From an uncultured Fidelibacterota bacterium (lineage in GTDB: Bacteria; Fidelibacterota; Marinisomatia; Marinisomatales; TCS55): a stretch of DNA of 64,000 nucleotides. The translations under genes and the position numbers were made by a program. Positions within the stretch are counted from its first letter, which is position 1; every line of letters starts with the position of its first letter. This document shows, in pieces, positions 45,142 through 54,420 of the stretch. The notes beneath the pieces are model-generated. The model made no database searches, was not told where the DNA came from, and saw only the letters and a list, made by a program, of their open reading frames with translations. The DNA lies in NCBI GenBank assembly GCA_902581045.1, contig CACHMU010000001.1:17676-81675 (forward strand). Reading direction: 5' to 3'.

Positions 45142-46095
45142 TTGAGAGTTTTAATTACGGGTGTAGCAGGATTCATTGGTTATCATTTAGCTAAATCCTT
45201 TTTAAGCGAGGGGATTGAAGTATGTGGTATCGATAATATTAATAATTATTATGATATAAATTTAAAAAAAGATCGTTTAAAGAATTTATCATCATATAAA
45301 AACTTTCTCTTTAAAAAGATTGATATGATTAATAAAGAATTACTTTCTAATACTTTTATTGATTATAAACCAACAAAAGTTATCAATCTTGCTGCGCAAG
45401 CTGGCGTACGTTATAGTATTGAAAACCCGTATGCTTATTTAGAATCAAATTTAATTGGATTTTTGAATATTATTGAATTATGTCGCCATAACAATGTAAA
45501 AGGATTGATTTATGCATCAAGCTCATCAGTTTATGGTTCAAATAAAAAAATACCCTTTTCAGTTGAAGATAGAGTTAGCAAACCTATTGCACTATATGGA
45601 GCAACAAAGCGAGCAAATGAGTTAATTGCTCATTCCTATTCGCATCTATATGATTTGCATACTACTGGCTTGAGATATTTTACTGCTTATGGCCCCTGGG
45701 GAAGACCAGACATGGCAATGTTTATTTTTGCAAGAAAAATTTTAAAAAATGAACCTATACCGATTTTCAATCATGGTAAAATGAGAAGAGATTTTACATA
45801 TATAGATGATATTATATCAGGAACCCGTAAAGCAGTAGAAAAAAATTATGAATGTGAAGTTTTTAATATAGGAAATAATAAAAGTGAAAAACTTATGGAT
45901 ATGATAGCGTTAATTGAAAAAGAGCTTGGACTTCAAGCAAAAAAAAGACTGTTACCAATTCAGCCTGGTGACATTCCTGAAAGTTTTGCAAATATTGAAA
46001 AATCAAAAAAAATGCTGGGATATAAACCTACCACAAATATAAATGAAGGAATTCAGCACTTTATTAGTTGGTATAAAGACTACTATAAAATATGA
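45142..46095 (+). CDS. UDP-uronate/sugar 4-epimerase (UDP-glucuronate epimerase-like)
   Basis: A 317-residue extended SDR. It has TGVAGFIGYHLAK, NINNYYDINLKKDRL (the DxxNxYYD segment characteristic of UDP-glucuronate 4-epimerases), AGVRYSIENPYAY, SSSSVYGSN, LYGATKRANE (YxxxK) and RYFTAYGPWGRPDMA. It probably acts on the uronic acid produced by the previous gene. The start is TTG at 45142 with GGGG just upstream; no ATG fits. Confidence 0.88.
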   Translation: MRVLITGVAGFIGYHLAKSFLSEGIEVCGIDNINNYYDINLKKDRLKNLSSYKNFLFKKIDMINKELLSNTFIDYKPTKVINLAAQAGVRYSIENPYAYLESNLIGFLNIIELCRHNNVKGLIYASSSSVYGSNKKIPFSVEDRVSKPIALYGATKRANELIAHSYSHLYDLHTTGLRYFTAYGPWGRPDMAMFIFARKILKNEPIPIFNHGKMRRDFTYIDDIISGTRKAVEKNYECEVFNIGNNKSEKLMDMIALIEKELGLQAKKRLLPIQPGDIPESFANIEKSKKMLGYKPTTNINEGIQHFISWYKDYYKI

Positions 46096-46123
46096 TAGAT
46101 TTTTTTATTAGTAAGGAGAAAAT

Positions 46124-47068
46124 ATGAAAGTATTAGTTACAGGGGGAAATGGCCTGATTGGGAAATCTGTTATAAATGAATTATTAAGTCAGAACATTTC
46201 AGTTAGATCAATGGATCTGTCAAAAAATAATTCAGAAAATATTGAAAACTTTGTTGGAAGTATTCTAGATGTAAATAATGTTAATGAAGCAGTTAGAGGG
46301 TGTGATGCTGTAATTCACCTTGCCGCTAAGTTAGGAGTGAAAAGAACCGAAACACATAGATTGGAAACTTTGAATTTAAATATTCAAGGTACTGTAAATA
46401 TTTTAGAAGCAGCAGTGAAAAATAATATTGATAAAGTAATTTTTACATCCTCATCAGAGATCTATGGTGATCAATCAGTTGATTTTATATCTGAAACATG
46501 TCCAAGAAACCCTAAATCTATATATGGCGTTACAAAGTTGGCATCTGAGGAGTATATGGAAGCATATTATGGATATTATAATCTTAATTATTCAATATTG
46601 CGATATTTTAATGTTTATGGACCAGGGCAAGTTGCAGAATTTGTTTTGCCAAGGTTTATTAAAGCTGCTATGGATAATAAATCACCTATAATTTATGGAG
46701 ATGGTAGCCAGGTAAGGAGTTTTTGTTATGTTGATGATATTGCTCGAGGAACAGCTTTGGCGCTTTTAAGTGATAAAGCAAACTTTGAGGTTTTCAATTT
46801 AGGAAACGACAAGGATAAGGTTACTATTTTAGAAGCAGCAAAAAAAGTGATTAAAGTTTCTGGTAAAGATTATTTGATTCCGGAGCTTATTTCATTTAAA
46901 GAGGCAGATAGAAGTACTGATAGAGATATTAGCAAAAGGGTTCCCGATATATCAAAAGCAAGGGAATTATTAGGTTACGAACCTATAGTATTTTTAGAAG
47001 AAGGAATTAAAAGAGTCATGGAAGATGGGGAAATACCACCAAGTTGGATAGATCCCATGGAGTATTAA
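46124..47068 (+). CDS. NAD-dependent epimerase/dehydratase
   Basis: A 314-residue extended SDR with TGGNGLIGKSV, catalytic SSSEIYGDQ and IYGVTKLASE (YxxxK), followed by RYFNVYGPGQ. It is in the UDP-glucose epimerase branch and its exact substrate is unknown. It is not the PseB-type 4,6-dehydratase. AAGGAG stands six bases before the ATG and makes the start clear. It lies between the uronate epimerase and a glycosyltransferase. Confidence 0.85.
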   Translation: MKVLVTGGNGLIGKSVINELLSQNISVRSMDLSKNNSENIENFVGSILDVNNVNEAVRGCDAVIHLAAKLGVKRTETHRLETLNLNIQGTVNILEAAVKNNIDKVIFTSSSEIYGDQSVDFISETCPRNPKSIYGVTKLASEEYMEAYYGYYNLNYSILRYFNVYGPGQVAEFVLPRFIKAAMDNKSPIIYGDGSQVRSFCYVDDIARGTALALLSDKANFEVFNLGNDKDKVTILEAAKKVIKVSGKDYLIPELISFKEADRSTDRDISKRVPDISKARELLGYEPIVFLEEGIKRVMEDGEIPPSWIDPMEY

Positions 47069-47087
47069 TAGAATCAAAAAAAACTAT

Positions 47088-47753
47088 ATGCAGCCTCTTG
47101 TTTCTATTATTATACGCACATTTAATAATGAAAAAACTATCTTAAAAACAATAAATAGTGCTTTACTTCAGTCATACAAAAATTTAGAAATATTAGTTAT
47201 AAATGACGGGAGTACGGACAAAACTGATGAAATAATTAAATCTATTTCTGATAAAAGAATAAGTATAATTAACCAAGATAATTTAGGGCCTATTGATGCG
47301 GCCTATTCTGGAATTAATGCTTCTAAGGGAGAGTATCTTACATTTCTTGATGCAGATGATGAGCTTTCCCCAGATTTAGTTAAACTTTTGTGCATGCCAT
47401 TGTTTGATAGTAATTATGGATTTTCATATTGTGATTATTTTGAAGTTAATAGAGAGAAAAAAACCAAGAAAAAAATTTCATTATCTAATTTTTTTAATAT
47501 TTTGGCTTGTGGGGTAGTATTTAAAAGAGAATTAATTAATACCATAGATTTTTGGGATAAAAATTTTACTCTGCCTGAGTATGATTTTATAATTAGGGTA
47601 TCAAAACACTTTGATGGTTTGCATGTTAGTGAGCCACTATATATTTATAATCGACATTCAAATTCAATGACAGCGAATAAAGATTTAGTTAAAAGAGCGA
47701 GGGGCGAGATTTTTGAGAAATATGGATATATTGATGGATTCAAAGATTACTAA
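47088..47753 (+). CDS. Family 2 glycosyltransferase
   Basis: A 221-residue GT-A enzyme. The front shows LVSIIIRTFNNEKTIL and INDGSTDKTDE, and the DxD metal motif appears in LDADDEL; PEYDFIIRVS is a late family segment. It is short, lacking a C-terminal extension, and has no membrane helix, so it would act at the inner face of the membrane. Donor and acceptor are unknown. Confidence 0.9.
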   Translation: MQPLVSIIIRTFNNEKTILKTINSALLQSYKNLEILVINDGSTDKTDEIIKSISDKRISIINQDNLGPIDAAYSGINASKGEYLTFLDADDELSPDLVKLLCMPLFDSNYGFSYCDYFEVNREKKTKKKISLSNFFNILACGVVFKRELINTIDFWDKNFTLPEYDFIIRVSKHFDGLHVSEPLYIYNRHSNSMTANKDLVKRARGEIFEKYGYIDGFKDY

Positions 47754-47778
47754 TTTTTTATAAAGATAGGGACTATTA

Positions 47779-48942
47779 ATGATTTCATATGGTAAACAAA
47801 CAATAGATAATTCAGATATAGAAGCGTTAATTAATATTTTAAACGGCGATTGGCTTTCGTCAGGACCTGCTGTAAGCAAATTTGAAGATGATTTAAATAA
47901 TTATTTTGGCTCTAACTCTGCATGTGCTGTCTCTAGTGGTACCGCAGCATTACATTTAACTGGCATGGCATTAGGATGGGAAGAAAATGATATAGTTCTT
48001 ACTTCTCCACTTACATTTTTGGCAACTGTAAATTCAATTATTTATTCTAATGCGACTCCTGATTTTATTGATATAGATCCTGCATCATTTACAATTGATT
48101 TAAATATTTTAGAAAAAAAAATCATTTCACTTAGAAAAGTTGGGAAGAATATCAAGGCTATAATAGGTATTGATTTTGCAGGTCATCCTTGTAATTGGGA
48201 GGGACTAAGATTTTTAGCTGACAAATATGAATTACAACTTGTAAATGATAATTGCCATGCGATGGGTGCCAAATATTGTTCAAAAAAAGAATATGCAGTT
48301 AGTTTTGCTGATGCTGTAACTCAGAGCTATCATCCTGTCAAGCATATTACAACAGGAGAAGGTGGTTGTATCCTTACAAATAATCAAGTTCTTGATGAAA
48401 AAGTAAGGAGATTGAGGAATCATGGTATGACCAAAGATAAGAATCAGTTAACAAAAAATGACGGGCAATGGTATTATGAAATGCCAGAACCAGGATTTAA
48501 TTATAGAATAACAGATTTTCAATCAGCTTTAGGTTCTAGTCAGTTGAAAAAATTAGATGATTTTGTAAAAAGAAGAATAGAAATCGCAACACAATATAAT
48601 GATTTATTTTCTCATCTTGAGCTTATTTCAACGCCTATAGTTGACAATAAAGTATCTCACGCATATCATCTTTATCCATTGTTAATAGATTTTCAAAAAT
48701 TGAAAATAAATAAAAAAACATTATTTGATAAATTACTCAAGAATAAAATAAGTCTTCAGGTTCACTATATACCGGTTCATCTTCAACCATACTATCAAAC
48801 TAATTTTGGGTTTAAATATGGAGATTTTCCAGTTGCTGAAGACTATTATTTTAGAGAAATATCATTACCGATTTATCCTAAGCTATTAGATGATGAAGTA
48901 AGCTTCGTAGCAAAAAAAATTATAGATATAATAAATATATGA
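47779..48942 (+). CDS. pseC: UDP-4-amino-4,6-dideoxy-AltNAc transaminase (PseC)
   Basis: A 387-residue PLP aminotransferase of the DegT/DnrJ/EryC1 family in the pseudaminic acid route. The opening ISYGKQTIDNSDIEAL, the SSGTAALHL phosphate-binding segment and the lysine in YHPVKHITTGEGG are strongly PseC-like. The end of the gene overlaps pseF by four bases. It acts on the product of PseB, whose gene is not in the window. Confidence 0.92.
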   Translation: MISYGKQTIDNSDIEALINILNGDWLSSGPAVSKFEDDLNNYFGSNSACAVSSGTAALHLTGMALGWEENDIVLTSPLTFLATVNSIIYSNATPDFIDIDPASFTIDLNILEKKIISLRKVGKNIKAIIGIDFAGHPCNWEGLRFLADKYELQLVNDNCHAMGAKYCSKKEYAVSFADAVTQSYHPVKHITTGEGGCILTNNQVLDEKVRRLRNHGMTKDKNQLTKNDGQWYYEMPEPGFNYRITDFQSALGSSQLKKLDDFVKRRIEIATQYNDLFSHLELISTPIVDNKVSHAYHLYPLLIDFQKLKINKKTLFDKLLKNKISLQVHYIPVHLQPYYQTNFGFKYGDFPVAEDYYFREISLPIYPKLLDDEVSFVAKKIIDIINI

Positions 48943-49637
48943 ATGTGGCCGTAATACCAGCTCGAGGTGGCAGCAAGCGAATTAAGCGAAAAAATATAAA
49001 AAATTTTTGCGGTCAACCAATGATTTATTGGCCAATTAAAAAAGCAGAAAAAAGTAATATTTTTGAAAAAATAATTATTTCAACAGATGATTCAGAAATA
49101 GCAAAAATATCTGAATCTTTTGGAGCTGAAGTCCTTTTTAAAAGACCAAAAGCTTTATCAGATGATAATACTGAAATTTCTGAAGTATTGTCACATGCTG
49201 TCACATGGATGACTGAAAATAAGTTGAATCCTAAAGCAGTATGCTGTATTTATCCAACTTCAGTATTTTTTTCAACTGAGGATTTATCCAAAGGATTTGA
49301 TATGCTAAATACTGGTAAATGGGAATTCACTTTCTCGGTAACTGATTTTGATTATCCAATTTTTAGATCTTTTGAACACAGTTCTAAAAAAGGAATACAA
49401 ATGTTTTTCCCTCAACATTACCATTCTCGATCTCAAGATTTACCCGTAGCCTTGCATGATGCTTCTCAATTTTATTGGGGGACAGCTAATGCTTGGATAA
49501 AAAAGTTAAAAATTTTTGAAAAACATTCTTTTCCTATAAAAATTCCAAGATGGAGAGTTCAGGATATTGATACACATGATGATTGGAAAAGAGCCGAATT
49601 TATTTTTAATTCGCTTAAGAGTAATTTGACAGCATAA
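48939..49637 (+). CDS. pseF: Pseudaminic acid cytidylyltransferase
   Basis: Activates pseudaminic acid as CMP-Pse. A 232-residue NeuA-family enzyme, with IPARGGSKRIKRKNI (CTP loop), STDDSEIA, FSVTDFDYPIFRSF and DASQFYWGTANAW, which match PseF more closely than NeuA. It overlaps pseC by four bases. Confidence 0.92.
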   Translation: MNVAVIPARGGSKRIKRKNIKNFCGQPMIYWPIKKAEKSNIFEKIIISTDDSEIAKISESFGAEVLFKRPKALSDDNTEISEVLSHAVTWMTENKLNPKAVCCIYPTSVFFSTEDLSKGFDMLNTGKWEFTFSVTDFDYPIFRSFEHSSKKGIQMFFPQHYHSRSQDLPVALHDASQFYWGTANAWIKKLKIFEKHSFPIKIPRWRVQDIDTHDDWKRAEFIFNSLKSNLTA

Positions 49638-49656
49638 AGCTTCTTGCAGTGATCTA

Positions 49657-50124
49657 ATGGATACTCAGTTTTCATTAAGGAAAGTCTTAATTAAAGATGA
49701 AAAATTAATATTAAGTTGGGCTAACGACCCAGTTGTTAGAAAAGGTTCATTTAATCATTCTGTCATTACTGAAAATGAGCATCATAATTGGTTTATTAAT
49801 AAGCTAGAGGATGAAAATGTTTTAATGTGGATTTTTGAGGTTAATCAGAAACCATCTGGCCTAGTACGATTTGAAAAAAGTTCTAAAGAGAAAGCTGTCA
49901 TTAGTTATCAGATTGCTAAATCTTCAAGAGGTAAAAAACTTGCCTCTGTGATGTTAAAGCTATCAATAAAAGAATTAAAAAAGTTTTGGGGAGACATAAA
50001 AATATTAGCATTTACTCTACCAAAAAACTTAGCTTCAGTTAAATCCCTGGAAAAGGCTGGCTTCAAAATAATAAGTAAATTAAAAAATCAAATTTCTTTA
50101 GAATATAAAAATCAGGCTATATAA
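49657..50124 (+). CDS. pseH: GNAT acetyltransferase, PseH-like
   Basis: A 155-residue GNAT. SWANDPVVRKGSFNH, HHNWFINKL and the acetyl-CoA loop (SSRGKKLAS) match the PseH type, which N-acetylates the 4-amino sugar before UDP release. The place between pseF and pseI supports this. The closing KSLEKAGFK is a usual GNAT end. Confidence 0.85.
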   Translation: MDTQFSLRKVLIKDEKLILSWANDPVVRKGSFNHSVITENEHHNWFINKLEDENVLMWIFEVNQKPSGLVRFEKSSKEKAVISYQIAKSSRGKKLASVMLKLSIKELKKFWGDIKILAFTLPKNLASVKSLEKAGFKIISKLKNQISLEYKNQAI

Positions 50125-50127
50125 TCC

Positions 50128-51171
50128 ATGAAAATAAATAAAACAGCTATTGGTTTAGATCATAAGCCTTTTATTATAGCAGAAATGTCGGGTAATCATA
50201 ATCAATCTTTAGAAAGAGCATTAAAAATTGTTGAAGCTGCCGCGAAAGCAGGGGCAGATGCTTTAAAATTACAAACATATACAGCCGACACAATAACCCT
50301 TGATATAAATAAAGCAGAATTTTTAATTACTGATCAAAAAAGTTTATGGAAAGGAAAAACACTTTATCAGCTTTATTCAGAAGCCTATACACCTTGGGAA
50401 TGGCATAAGCCAATTATGGAATATGCGAACAAGCTTGGAATGATTTGCTTTAGCTCTCCTTTTGATAATACGGCTGTAGATTTTTTAGAAGATTTAAATG
50501 TGCCTGCTTACAAAATTGCATCTTTTGAAAACTCTCATATCCCATTATTAAAAAAAGTAGCTAGCACAGGAAAGCCGATGATTATTTCAACTGGCCTAGC
50601 ATCTATATCACAATTAGATGAAACAATAAAAGTTATTAGGTCAAGCGGATGTAAAGACTTCATGCTGCTCAAATGTACAAGCACATATCCTTCTCCACCA
50701 AAAAACACTAATGTTATCACTATCCCACATATGCGCCAACTTTTTGACTGTGAAATAGGATTGTCAGATCATACGATGGGTATTGGTGCCGCATTAGCTG
50801 CTATTGCACATGGAGCGACTGCTATAGAAAAACATTTTACATTAAATAGAAATGATGGAGGTGTAGATTCTGCTTTTTCTCTAGAGCCCGATGAATTAAA
50901 AAAACTTGTGATTGAAAGTAAAAGATCATGGGAGTCAATTGGTATTGTTCATTATGGGCCAACGCAAGATGAAAAAAAGTCACTAGTCTTTCGTCGGTCA
51001 TTATATATATCTTCAAACATACAAAAAGGAGATACTATTAATAAAAATAATTTAAAAGTTATTCGTCCAGGTTTAGGATTAGAACCAAAATATTATAGTA
51101 TTGTAATGGGTAAAAAAGTTTCTAAAAATGTAAAAGCAGGAACCCCATTTTCTTGGGATTTAATAAAGTAA
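50128..51171 (+). CDS. pseI: Pseudaminic acid synthase
   Basis: Condenses the hexose product of the Pse route with phosphoenolpyruvate. A 347-residue NeuB-family protein with IIAEMSGNHNQSLERAL at the front, ADALKLQTYTAD, CTSTYPSPP, GLSDHTMG and an AF-type (SAF) domain from about 285. The MSGNHNQ segment favours PseI over NeuB. Four bases separate it from pseH. Confidence 0.93.
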   Translation: MKINKTAIGLDHKPFIIAEMSGNHNQSLERALKIVEAAAKAGADALKLQTYTADTITLDINKAEFLITDQKSLWKGKTLYQLYSEAYTPWEWHKPIMEYANKLGMICFSSPFDNTAVDFLEDLNVPAYKIASFENSHIPLLKKVASTGKPMIISTGLASISQLDETIKVIRSSGCKDFMLLKCTSTYPSPPKNTNVITIPHMRQLFDCEIGLSDHTMGIGAALAAIAHGATAIEKHFTLNRNDGGVDSAFSLEPDELKKLVIESKRSWESIGIVHYGPTQDEKKSLVFRRSLYISSNIQKGDTINKNNLKVIRPGLGLEPKYYSIVMGKKVSKNVKAGTPFSWDLIK

Positions 51172-51189
51172 TATTTAACTAAATTATTT

Positions 51190-52251
51190 ATGCCAGAAAT
51201 AAATGTATTAATTATTGGCGCTGGTTCAATTGGTAATCATTTAGCAAACGCAGCCAGACAAAAAAAATGGCTTGTTTCAATGTATGATAAGGACCTAGAG
51301 GCCTTAAGAAGAACAAAAAATCAAATTTATCCTGATAGATATAAAAAATGGGATGATTCTATTAAGCTATTAAATGAATTTCCATCAAAGAAAAATTATA
51401 ATGTTGTTTTTATAGGGACTCCGCCGAATACCCATATAGAAATAGCAATTAAAATTATTGAAGATGTCAACCCACAGGTACTTATGATTGAAAAGCCTTT
51501 ATCTCCTCCCTTTTTTGATCTTTCACCTTTCTTAGAAAAATGTAATATAAGCAATACCAAAGTACTCGTTGGTTTTAATCATAATTTAACTGAAAATACA
51601 AATTTTGCTGAAAATCTTATTGATGAAGGAGTTGTTGGTTATCCAATTTCATTACATGTTCGTTGGCTTGAGCATTGGGGTGGCATTTTTGGTGCTCACC
51701 CTTGGCTTTCTGGTCCAAAAGATAGTTACTTAGGTTATTATAAAAAAGGGGGCGGAGCTTGTGGAGAGCACTCGCATGCTATAAGCATTTGGCAACACTT
51801 CTCATCATATATGGGTTGCGGATTAATTGATGAAGTTTCTGCAACTATGGATTTATTTGAAAAAGATGGCTTAGAATATGACCAATCCTCAGTAATCAAT
51901 GTTAGGTCTAGAGATGGTCTTTTCGGCACAATAATACAGGATGTGATTACTGAACCAGCTCAAAAAACTTTAAGAATTCAAGGCTCTAAAGGTTTTATAG
52001 AATGGTATGTAAACTTTGATCATAATAATGATGCTGTTAAATATGGTGATTTAAATGGAAAATTTAAATTAAAACTTTTTAAAAAATCACGGCCAGATGA
52101 CTTTAAAGGTGAAATTAATCATATTGAAAAATTGCTTAAAGATTCATCAATAGATTCACCACTAAGTCTTGAAAGGGGAATTGAAACAATGAAGGTTATT
52201 GAGGCAGCTTTTAAGTCGCAATCTACTTTTACATCAACTAAAATAAATTAA
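51190..52251 (+). CDS. Gfo/Idh/MocA family oxidoreductase
   Basis: A 353-residue NAD(P)-dependent sugar oxidoreductase. The Rossmann GAGSIGNHLANAA is at the N-terminus and the family's EKP segment follows in MIEKPLSPP. The later part has HSHAISIW and the substrate-domain pattern GGGACGEHSHA. It sits between two nonulosonate synthase genes and could modify a sugar in either route. The substrate cannot be named. Confidence 0.87.
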   Translation: MPEINVLIIGAGSIGNHLANAARQKKWLVSMYDKDLEALRRTKNQIYPDRYKKWDDSIKLLNEFPSKKNYNVVFIGTPPNTHIEIAIKIIEDVNPQVLMIEKPLSPPFFDLSPFLEKCNISNTKVLVGFNHNLTENTNFAENLIDEGVVGYPISLHVRWLEHWGGIFGAHPWLSGPKDSYLGYYKKGGGACGEHSHAISIWQHFSSYMGCGLIDEVSATMDLFEKDGLEYDQSSVINVRSRDGLFGTIIQDVITEPAQKTLRIQGSKGFIEWYVNFDHNNDAVKYGDLNGKFKLKLFKKSRPDDFKGEINHIEKLLKDSSIDSPLSLERGIETMKVIEAAFKSQSTFTSTKIN

Positions 52252-52269
52252 AAGAATAGGAAAAATAAA

Positions 52270-53775
52270 ATGGAAAAATATGACTTTAATGATTTATTCA
52301 TCCTTGACCTTGCAAATAACCATCAGGGCGATCTAAAGCATGGGATAAATATTATCCGCACTTTAGGTGAAATTGTAAATGAGCTTCAAGTAAAAGCAGC
52401 TTTAAAATTTCAATTTAGACAACTTGATACATTTATACATCCAGATTTTAAAGAACGTGATGATGTCCCTCACATCCCAAGATTTTTTGATACAAAGCTA
52501 GAAGTTAAAGATTATGAAAAATTAATTCTTGAAGTTCGGAATCAAGGAATGATACCCATGTGCACGCCATTTGATGAGGAGTCTGTTGCCGTTATCCAAA
52601 AGCTTGATATAGAAATCATGAAAATTGCAAGTTGTAGCGCTATGGATACACCATTAATTGAAAGTGCTGCATCAGCAAAATTACCTACTGTAGTTTCAAC
52701 TGGTGGAGCTACTATATCACAAATTGACCACATGGTTCAAATTTTAGAAAAAAATAAGCTTGATTATGCTATTCATCATTGTGTCTCAATATATCCCACT
52801 CCAAATGACAAATTAGAATTAAATCAAATTGGTTTACTAAAAAATAGATATAGTGGAGTTCCAATTGGTTGGTCAACCCATGAAGACCCAGACGATACCC
52901 TAATCGTTCAGCTTGCTGCAGCAAAAGGTGCAGTTCTTTTTGAAAGGCATGTTGGTATGGAAACTGATGTTCATAAATTAAATAAGTATTCATCTTCTCC
53001 ACGGCAAGTAAAAAAGTGGATTAAATCTTATAAAGAAGTTAAAAATATATTAGGAACACCAAATCGATCACCTTCTACATCTGAAGAAAAAGAAGCATTG
53101 TTAACATTGATGAGGGGTGTGTATTCAAGGAAACAATTGAAAAAAGGTAGTGAAATTAAAAGAAATGATATTTTTTTTGCGATGCCACCAATGGAAAATG
53201 GTTTGATTTCTGGGAATTGGCGAGAGGGTATTATTGCAGATAAAGATTATAAAGTTAATCAACCATTAGATGCAAAACTTGCGAAATTTAATCTTTCAGA
53301 TAAACAAAAAGTCAATGAAATTATGTTGCAGGTTCGAGGGATGCTAAATGATGCAAGAATTACAATAGGAGATAAAAGTAATATAGAAATTTCACATCAC
53401 TATGGAATAGATAGATTTAGAGAATTTGGTGCTGTGATAATTGATGTAATTAATAGAAAATATTGTAAAAAACTTCTTGTCCAATTACCTCGTCAAAAAC
53501 ACCCATATCATTTTCATAAAAAAAAGGAAGAGACTTTTCAAATTTTGTATGGAGATTTGGAGGTTGAAAAAAATGGTGAGCCTTTTTACCTAAAAAAGGG
53601 AGATCTTTTTCTTGTTGAACCAAATAATTGGCATAAGTTTTCTACATTAGATGGTGTGATTTTTGAAGAAATTTCAACAACACATTATAATGATGATTCT
53701 TTCTATCAAGATGAAAAAATTGCAAGCTTGCCAAGAGATGAAAGAAAAACAAAAGTTGAAAACTGGGAGATGTAA
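52270..53775 (+). CDS. NeuB-family synthase fused to a cupin domain
   Basis: A 501-residue two-part enzyme. Residues 1 to about 335 are a NeuB-type PEP-condensing synthase (LDLANNHQGDLKHG, LKFQFRQ, CTPFDEE, HHCVSIYPTP, GWSTHED) with an AF-like end. Residues about 375-480 are a cupin with metal ligands HFH/E/H (YHFHKKKEETF, later NNWHKF) and a KLLVQLPRQKHPYH segment that resembles D-lyxose/mannose-type sugar isomerases. The pair suggests isomerisation of a sugar coupled to condensation. It is followed by an HAD phosphatase and a CMP-sugar synthetase, so a second nonulosonate is likely. Confidence 0.85.
   Translation: MEKYDFNDLFILDLANNHQGDLKHGINIIRTLGEIVNELQVKAALKFQFRQLDTFIHPDFKERDDVPHIPRFFDTKLEVKDYEKLILEVRNQGMIPMCTPFDEESVAVIQKLDIEIMKIASCSAMDTPLIESAASAKLPTVVSTGGATISQIDHMVQILEKNKLDYAIHHCVSIYPTPNDKLELNQIGLLKNRYSGVPIGWSTHEDPDDTLIVQLAAAKGAVLFERHVGMETDVHKLNKYSSSPRQVKKWIKSYKEVKNILGTPNRSPSTSEEKEALLTLMRGVYSRKQLKKGSEIKRNDIFFAMPPMENGLISGNWREGIIADKDYKVNQPLDAKLAKFNLSDKQKVNEIMLQVRGMLNDARITIGDKSNIEISHHYGIDRFREFGAVIIDVINRKYCKKLLVQLPRQKHPYHFHKKKEETFQILYGDLEVEKNGEPFYLKKGDLFLVEPNNWHKFSTLDGVIFEEISTTHYNDDSFYQDEKIASLPRDERKTKVENWEM
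53765..53770 (+). promoter_or_regulatory. Shine-Dalgarno of the HAD phosphatase gene
   Basis: GGGAGA at the end of the NeuB-cupin gene, seven bases before the ATT at 53778. It supports ATT as the initiator of the next gene, since no ATG, GTG or TTG occurs in frame before the catalytic motif. Confidence 0.65.
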
Positions 53776-53777
53776 AT

Positions 53778-54416
53778 ATTAAATATGACATTTATATTTT
53801 TGACTTTGATGGAACTTTAGTGCAATCAAATGAAATTAAAAAAAATGCTTATTTTACAGTGACTAGTAAAATTGAAAATTCTAGAAAAATTATAAATGAA
53901 ATAATCAATCATCATCCAAACTTTACAAGAGAAGAAGTTTTCAAGTGTTTTATTTCAAAGATTCCAAATCCAGATAGCTTAAATTTTTCAGTTGATGATT
54001 TAGTTAATTCTTATTCAAGAATTTGTCAAAATGAAATTGCCTTAGCTAAAGAAATACCTTTAGCTGAAGAAACTTTAATTTACCTAAAAAAAAAATCGAA
54101 ATCTTTATACATAAGTTCTGCAACACCTTTCAAACATCTTAAAAGACTTCTTCATTTAAGAGGTATTCTAAAATATTTTAATGGATTTTATGGACATCCA
54201 AAAACAAAACATGAACATATACAAGAAATTAAAAAGAAGGAGAAAATAGATTTAGATAAAATTATATATATAGGAGATTCAGAGATAGACCGATTTTCTG
54301 CTGCTCAAGCTGGTTGTGGTTTTATTGGAATAGGAAATGATAATTCTAGATTTAATAAAAATCCAAAAATTTTAATTAATAACTATAAATATTTTCTAAA
54401 ACATATAAGCTCCTAG
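53778..54416 (+). CDS. HAD-type phosphatase, apparent ATT start
   Basis: A phosphatase of about 212 residues. The four HAD motifs are complete: DFDGTL (nucleophile Asp), ISSATP, the Lys in PKTKHEH, and GDSEIDRFSAAQAG. A GTG at 53820 lies after the nucleophile motif, so it cannot start an active enzyme. The ATT at 53778 gives an opening KYDIYIFDFDGTL like other HAD proteins and has GGGAGA seven bases upstream. By its place between a synthase and a CMP-sugar synthetase it would remove the 9-phosphate of a nonulosonate, as in Kdn routes (inference). Confidence 0.8.
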   Translation: MKYDIYIFDFDGTLVQSNEIKKNAYFTVTSKIENSRKIINEIINHHPNFTREEVFKCFISKIPNPDSLNFSVDDLVNSYSRICQNEIALAKEIPLAEETLIYLKKKSKSLYISSATPFKHLKRLLHLRGILKYFNGFYGHPKTKHEHIQEIKKKEKIDLDKIIYIGDSEIDRFSAAQAGCGFIGIGNDNSRFNKNPKILINNYKYFLKHISS

Positions 54417-54420
54417 AAAA

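Noticed and set aside
46124-47068. PseB (UDP-GlcNAc 4,6-dehydratase)
   Set aside because: It has UDP-glucose-epimerase-type motifs (SSSEIYGD, RYFNVYGPG) and lacks the PseB opening and length.
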